Shown: one piece after another, positions 58,801-64,000 of the stretch | How the letters are laid out: the number at the start of each line of letters is the position of its first letter | Numbering within the stretch: the stretch's first letter is position 1 | Made by a program: the position numbers and the translations under genes | Notes under the pieces: model-generated | Seen by the model: only the letters and a program-made list of their open reading frames with translations | Told to the model about the DNA's origin: nothing | Databases searched by the model: none | From: Asterias rubens | Taxonomy: Eukaryota; Echinodermata; Asteroidea; Forcipulatida; Asteriidae | DNA length: 64,000 nt | Direction of reading: 5' to 3' | Assembly (NCBI RefSeq): GCF_902459465.1 | Contig: NC_047081.1 | Span: forward strand, 10,259,883-10,323,882

Positions 58801-61325
58801 AAAATGTGGTAAATATATGTGGTAGTACACTGTCAACCCTCCTACTGTCCAACCCTTCAGTATCATCTTCTTAGTTTTTTTAAGGAAAGATGAGCAATGC
58901 CATTGTGCAGTTACCTTATGTGGTAAATGATCCTGTAAGACACAAGATGTTAATTTCTGCTGGAGCATTTCAATGGCACCAATGCAATCGCCTTTGCTGC
59001 CTCCCTGAAGTATCAAGCCTGTTTTTTTTGGTTCTGGTTTATATTGCCATGTAACTACAGAGAGAGCATTCTGACCTGTGGTAGTGCTCCGTAGTTCCAT
59101 ATGTACCCATGGTGAGGGAAGCAGTTCTTGACGAGACGTAGCTTGCCTTTCTTAACGTCTTGCATGATGGGGTTAAGTTTCTCGCCCACCTTGATCTAAA
59201 ATTTCGAATAAATGAATAACATGAGTAAGAGTCACTGCTGAGTATAAAGGTCTGAAACTGGGAGCCAGATCTTAGTTTAGAAGGAATGCTGCAATGATGT
59301 GGAATATCCACCTTTTGACAACCCCATGGAGTTATAGATTCCAAGAAGCTTTTGGGAACAGTATCCTACATGTATGTGCTAGAGAAGTAGATCAAAACCC
59401 ATTTATTTTGTAAATACAGCATTTTTTGATACACACTTTAAACAATAAAAACTCAGATAACAGCCTGAATATTCTCAACTGAAATTTACAAAGAACAAAC
59501 ATTTGGCACAAAGCATTGATGTGAAGGGAATTTTGTTTTTGTTTTTAAAGGACATGTTTTCAATATTGAAATATATTTTTGAAACATAAATATTCCACTT
59601 TTTTACCTCCATTTTGGCATTGGTCCATCTGGGCACCTCAACTACCATGTTGAAAACAGCTGGCTATTAAGAGAAATAGAATCATTGCAAAATTAATTTT
59701 CATTATTATTTTACTATAATGGCTACAGAAATTGGTAAAAGCGACACACCAAATATTTTTGGTTTGACACATTCATAAAATATAAAATCTGCCCAAATAG
59801 ACATTTAATTTAACTTTTTCTATTCTATTTTTATGAGAGATCGCCTAACATCACAAGTCTGAACGACCACTTCAAGGCGAGGGGTGAACTCAACTGATTT
59901 GTGCTGTCGACACAAACCAACTACCACCAGGGGCACTTTGCCACCAACTTCTTTGCCTTTACACAGTTGATACGGATATAGTCACGGTATAGGAGCCTGG
60001 CTGGTAGAGCTTCATGCTGTACACTAACGCAAATTTTTAGGCATCAATTATGGTTAAGTGCCTTGCTCATCAGGGGCACAAGTGTCATGACCGAGATTCA
60101 AACCCACACTCTGCTGCTTGGGTCTGGTGTACTAGACCACTCTGCCACAACAGTAGAGAACACGCCACAACTTTACAGTGAGGCCACACTGAAGTTTCTT
60201 CAAAAAAATTCCCCCCAAAATACCTTCAGTTCAGGAATTTCCAAACTCCAGGTTGTTTCAATTTCAGAGAGTTTTACAAACAGACAAATTAAAGGTGTTA
60301 TTTTTCAGAATGCAATAACTAATTTCTTTATTTCTTATTTGTATTTTTTTTTTTCAGGGAAGAATATTATTTTTGTGGTTGTGAATATTTAATTAAAAAT
60401 TATTTATTCAAATTCCTAAAAAAAAGGGGAGGTGGGTAAATATTGTTTGAAAGTTCATTTTAATAAAATAATAAACTCACATCACTGGCACTGCTTCCAG
60501 AGGGAGTCAATGGGATATCATGAAACGGCGATATATAATTCCCACTTGCATTTTCTAAAAAGGAAGTAACAAAAGACAAATAAGGAAAGTTGTGTTACAA
60601 CACATGAATATCTCAGTCATTTTTAAGTGATCCCTAAAAAGTAAATAAATGTAAACAAACTTATTTGATAAGAAACATGATTGATGAAAAGTAGTAGCAA
60701 TATACAAACATTTTTCCAGTGAAAAACAGTCATGACCGTGACGGAACAGGAAAGATGTCCATATCCTGCCATCACTTATTTTAGTTATTCAAAATCAAAT
60801 CATTAAGCAAAAAGAATTTCTTATTCTGAGATAGGCCTACAGTCTTACAGAATTTATTTCTTAATTAACAAAAAATCATAACGACTGAAAAAGTGGTGGC
60901 ACTGGCACAGTCCAGTGGCAGGATACGGAAATTACTCTGTCATGACAGCCGATTGACCATAAAAACAGCAATAATTCACTGAAAATTCCAGTCCAGCCAG
61001 TGCAGTGTGGTTATTTCAAACAAAACAAACTTGAATGAGCGTGGAAGTAAAAAACGTAATACTGGAACTGGTGAAGGCAAAAACACACACTAAAATAAAG
61101 ACGGAAACCATTTTTTAACTCACTGAAAAAGATGCGATATTGAAGTGAATTTGCTGGCCCCTTCTCCTCGATAGTGTATGAAGACATTGTGCTGAAAGAC
61201 CTTAAGGTAGCAGGGAAACTAAAACGTATATTCGATGAACGGATGATCTTTTGCCCGTGAAAATTGTTCAGCCTAATCGAAGAGCGGAGGGCGCAGCACA
61301 AACGATGACACGTTACAGTGGACAT
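55859..61325 (-). CDS. Soluble inorganic pyrophosphatase (PPA1/PPA2 type)
   Basis: Hydrolyses pyrophosphate to two phosphates with Mg, pulling biosynthetic reactions forward. Twelve exons: 61124-61325, 60481-60554, 59607-59663, 59076-59195, 58501-58651, 58275-58337, 57983-58023, 57657-57743, 57352-57437, 57028-57097, 56427-56466, 55859-55887; 339 residues. Family blocks are continuous: [54 protein letters not shown], the metal-binding signature GDNDPLDV (about 167-174), [26 protein letters not shown] and the tail TDVDTWHF, which aligns with the TDVDKWF end of animal enzymes. Residues 1-46 are rich in Arg, Ser and hydrophobics with no acid ([20 protein letters not shown]), a mitochondrial-leader pattern. 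Met47 (61185-61187) would give a 293-residue cytosolic-size enzyme. Probably the single pre-duplication ancestor of vertebrate PPA1 and PPA2. Confidence 0.95.
60050..60155 (-). mobile_element. tRNA-derived SINE, second family, pyrophosphatase intron 2
   Basis: On the minus strand: CAGAGTGGTCTAGTACACCA followed by box B-like GGGTTTGAATCTCGGTCATG and TGTGCCCCTGATGAGCAAGG. Same layout as the copies at 30040 and 35880. Confidence 0.65.
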
Positions 61326-61699
61326 GTGTACTTTTTAGTTTTAATTATTCTCAAAAAGAAAAGATGGAGAAATCACCTTGTTCCCAACTTGTGTTAAACG
61401 CGTGGCGAGCGAGAGATCAAAGTCCAAACGGGGAGCCCGGGGGATGGTACAGCGAATTTAGACTGGCTATTAGTACTTTCTCCTCATTCTCTATATCCAT
61501 CATCATCATGCACACCCTGAAAGTAAACAGGCTGTTTTTATGTCCATGCCTTGAGCCTGTGGAAGAGAGCAGTTGCAGGTACCAGTACCTGTTTTTTGTA
61601 ATCTTGCAGATGGAAGCAAAGAAAATGACACGTTCCATAATAAGTGACTAGCTTATTTAGTAATATAAATGGACATTGGTCGCCCAATCTCCATTGGGG

Positions 61700-62125
61700 T
61701 GGGGGCCTGTGTCAGATGCAATTGTGTCCGCCATGCAATACTGTCCTCTCCGGACACTTTTGCATATGCAATCGTGTCCGGGGCTATGCAAAAACCGTCC
61801 GGTGGATTGTACATGTTTTATGTGCGCGCGTAAGCGAGCTTGCATGCACTGAACCTACGATTATGCTCGCACTTAGCTTGTAAAAAAATGGCGAACGTGT
61901 TCCGTCGACCAGGGGCGTTTAATTTACTGCAAGGACGGTTTTGCACGGTTTTGCACGGGGGCGGACGCAACTGCATATGCAAATGTGTCCGGGCGGACAC
62001 ATTTGCATTATGCAGCAGCGTCCGGGCGGACATGATTACATATGCAAAACCGTCCGGCGGACATAATTGCATATGCAATACTGTCCTCTGGATAGTATTG
62101 CATAGAGGACATTATTGCATGCGAC
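61700..62125. repeat. Cluster of alternating GCATATGC and GTCCGGGCGGAC palindromes
   Basis: Two blocks, 61700-61810 and 61945-62125, alternate TGCATATGCAA-like palindromes with GTCCGG/CCGGAC palindromes about every 15-25 bp. ATGCAAAT octamers occur in both orientations (for example at 61974-61985 and 62001-62008). Confidence 0.7.
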
Positions 62126-62498
62126 ACCGGCAGCTGGGGGAACTTTTTAGTGGGGATAAATAATACCATGGAGGTCGCAGGGGAAAGGTTATCCCCCCCC
62201 CGCCCCAAACTGGTCACAGTCAAGGGGTCTCGTGTTTTTTAATACAATATGACCCATATTTAAAAGAAACAACGTCGTTTCAATTATTGGTTAATGATAC
62301 CCATAAAGACAAATCTGATCAATCTTCGCTTACAACAAGCCTGTTAAAATAAATACAGCCAAATGCATAAACTGTGTCAAGAATATTCCCATCTTGGTAG
62401 AAAACTGTGAGAGATACAAGACGTGGTGGTGTCTTGTGCCTTTGCCCCTTCAATCAATTCAAGCCCCGGGAATACAAAAACAACAGGCAGCTATGACA

Positions 62499-62889
62499 TT
62501 AAAGGAACACGTTGCCTTGGATCGGACGAGTTGGTCTATTAAAAGCGTTTGAAACCGTTTGTTATGAAATGCATATGGTTAGAAAGATGTTTTAAAAGTA
62601 GAATATAATGATCCACACAAGTATCACTCGAAATTGCACGGTTTTCCTTTTACGTCGCGAACTATCACAGTCGGCCATTTATGGGAGTCAAAATTTTGAC
62701 TCCCATAAATGGCCGACTGTGTTAGTCGACAGGGTGAAAAGAAAACCGTGCAATTTCGAGGCATATTTGTGTAGATCATTGTATTCTACTTTTACAATAT
62801 CTTTCTAACCATATACATTTTACAACAAACGGTTACAGAAAGATTTTCAAAGACCAACTCGACAGATCCAAGGCAACGTGTTCCTTTAA
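62499..62889. mobile_element. Palindromic TTAA MITE, second family
   Basis: TTAA at 62499-62502 and 62886-62889. The ends AGGAACACGTTGCCTTGGAT and its complement are inverted repeats, and pairing continues with mismatches through the whole element to a perfect 27-bp-arm centre at 62667-62720. No ORF. Confidence 0.85.
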
Positions 62890-63576
62890 GAAGAATTTGC
62901 CTCAATAACAAAAAAATCAGGCACTCTGAAATTGTTTCACAAATCATACTTTAATAGAAAAAATGTACTTCACTACATAAAATTAAAATAATAAACACCC
63001 AAAACATGCACTCAAGTTAATCAAATGTTGTGTAGTAAACAAAATCATATGAAATTATACCATTGTATACAAAAACTTATTTATACATTCAAAACATCTG
63101 CTGAGCCATGTAATTTTTCACTTATCTCTCACACTTAAAATCATCACAACTTTTTTTTCTTCATTTTAAATGAAGGCAATTGATACCGTTTAGAGAAGAC
63201 TTGTCGTTATAAGTTTACATGCATTCTAAATACAGGCAGTAAGTACAACATGCGTTAAATATACAATCTCTTATCTATTTGTACTTGAAAAATAACATTT
63301 CCCTCTAATTAATTTCTGTGGCATAATTGGGACAGGCATGCACAAGTAATAATGTTATAAATTTTCCAATAAATAAAATGTTTTCAATGCATTGCCCATT
63401 TTTTGCTGGGGGTTCCTAAACAATTATTTAAGCATGATGCCATATTTTATGACATCAAATACTAATAGCCCTACGTGCAACAAGTGAAACTATGTTTGTG
63501 TGGCTGCAGGTCATGTGAGAAAGTGTTTGAACTCAACAAAGATCAATTCTGTATTTTTACTGTTAAATTTGCATTG

Positions 63577-63640
63577 GGGATAAAGAATATAAATTTTAGT
63601 TTTTACACACACACGAATGTGTGTAAGCCCTGTAAAATTT
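63577..63640 (-). mobile_element. Truncated SINE 3' tail
   Basis: GGGATAAAGAATATAAATTT followed by TTTTACACACACACGAATGT matches the 3' part of the SINE at 33655-33945. The tRNA-like head is missing, as in a tail-only fragment. Confidence 0.5.
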
Positions 63641-64000
63641 TCAAAAACAATAGAGCAATGCATATCTAATATATATTTTGTTTTCCCTCTTCAGCCAAAT
63701 TTTGAAGGAGTGATAATTTCATCTCTGCTACAATTCTTTACTTAATACTTGTCAGAAACACTTTAGGGCCTGAATGGTAAAAGCAACAGTTTATGAAAAA
63801 GAATATTCCCGCTAACATGGATGTTCCATTCCAATTTAAAAACTGCTTCAACTAAAAATTAATGAATATTTTCAAACAGCCGTTTTGTCCACACAATTGT
63901 GTACTACTTATTTAGTTTCCACACTGTCAGTATTATTATAACCCTTTCAAATCAGACCAAAATTTACAAATTCTTCATTCTAAACCCCAAAAGACAGAAT

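Larger units (their letters stand above)
61326..64000. other. Region right of pyrophosphatase, no gene seen
   Basis: 61326-61670 should hold the pyrophosphatase promoter. It is followed by the alternating palindromes (61700-62125), a TTAA MITE (62499-62889), then about 1.1 kb of AT-rich DNA with no coding signal. That last part could be the 3' UTR of a minus-strand gene beyond the window, but nothing proves it. A SINE tail fragment lies at 63577-63640. Confidence 0.4.

Noticed and set aside
61840-62163. 107-codon ORF starting MANVFRRPGAF
   Set aside because: Most of it translates the alternating palindromes (repeated CICN and VRAD); no downstream exon or family similarity.

Overview
This is eukaryotic nuclear DNA. 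Genes are split into short exons by GT-AG introns, the intergenic DNA is AT-rich, and many short palindromic transposons and tRNA-derived SINEs are scattered through introns and spacers. The proteins are animal proteins of deuterostome type. The repeat families look like those of echinoderms, most likely a sea star; that taxonomic call is inference. There is no CRISPR array, operon or phage, and I did not find an undescribed multigene system.

Layout. 1-4513 (+): most of SIRT1, 5' end missing. 8366-9560 (+): a two-exon gene for a 145-residue four-helix membrane protein I do not recognise. 13915-17133 (+): CDK1, with a plausible 5' leader exon and a cell-cycle-type promoter near 12.7 kb. 19518-26001 (-): LARP7, ten coding exons, tail-to-tail with CDK1. 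28042-40535 (+): USO1/p115, twenty coding exons. 45414-52793 (-): a 1216-residue Arg/Ser-rich nuclear-type protein with repeated RLG motifs. 55859-61325 (-): soluble inorganic pyrophosphatase, with a mitochondrial-type leader and an internal start giving a cytosolic-size enzyme. 61.3-64 kb: no gene seen.

The genes are ordinary housekeeping and nuclear functions: deacetylation, mitotic kinase, 7SK/U6 RNA handling, Golgi tethering, probable RNA processing and pyrophosphate removal. They do not form a pathway. From memory, SIRT1, CDK1 and PPA1 lie on human 10q21-22, while LARP7, USO1 and PPA2 lie on 4q21-25. Those arms carry many other duplicated pairs, so the window may keep a pre-duplication neighbourhood.

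The most unusual structure is in the repeats: eight copies of a palindromic TTAA-flanked MITE, a second such family, insertions with readable target duplications (8, 9, 6, 3 and 12 bp) including nested ones, two large minisatellites (an 11-bp unit beside a USO1 splice donor and a 22-bp unit in the pyrophosphatase 3' region), hammerhead-like stem-loops, and alternating palindromes upstream of the pyrophosphatase. Exon boundaries below were fixed by matching GT/AG sites, reading phase and family similarity; all spliced models sum to whole codons.
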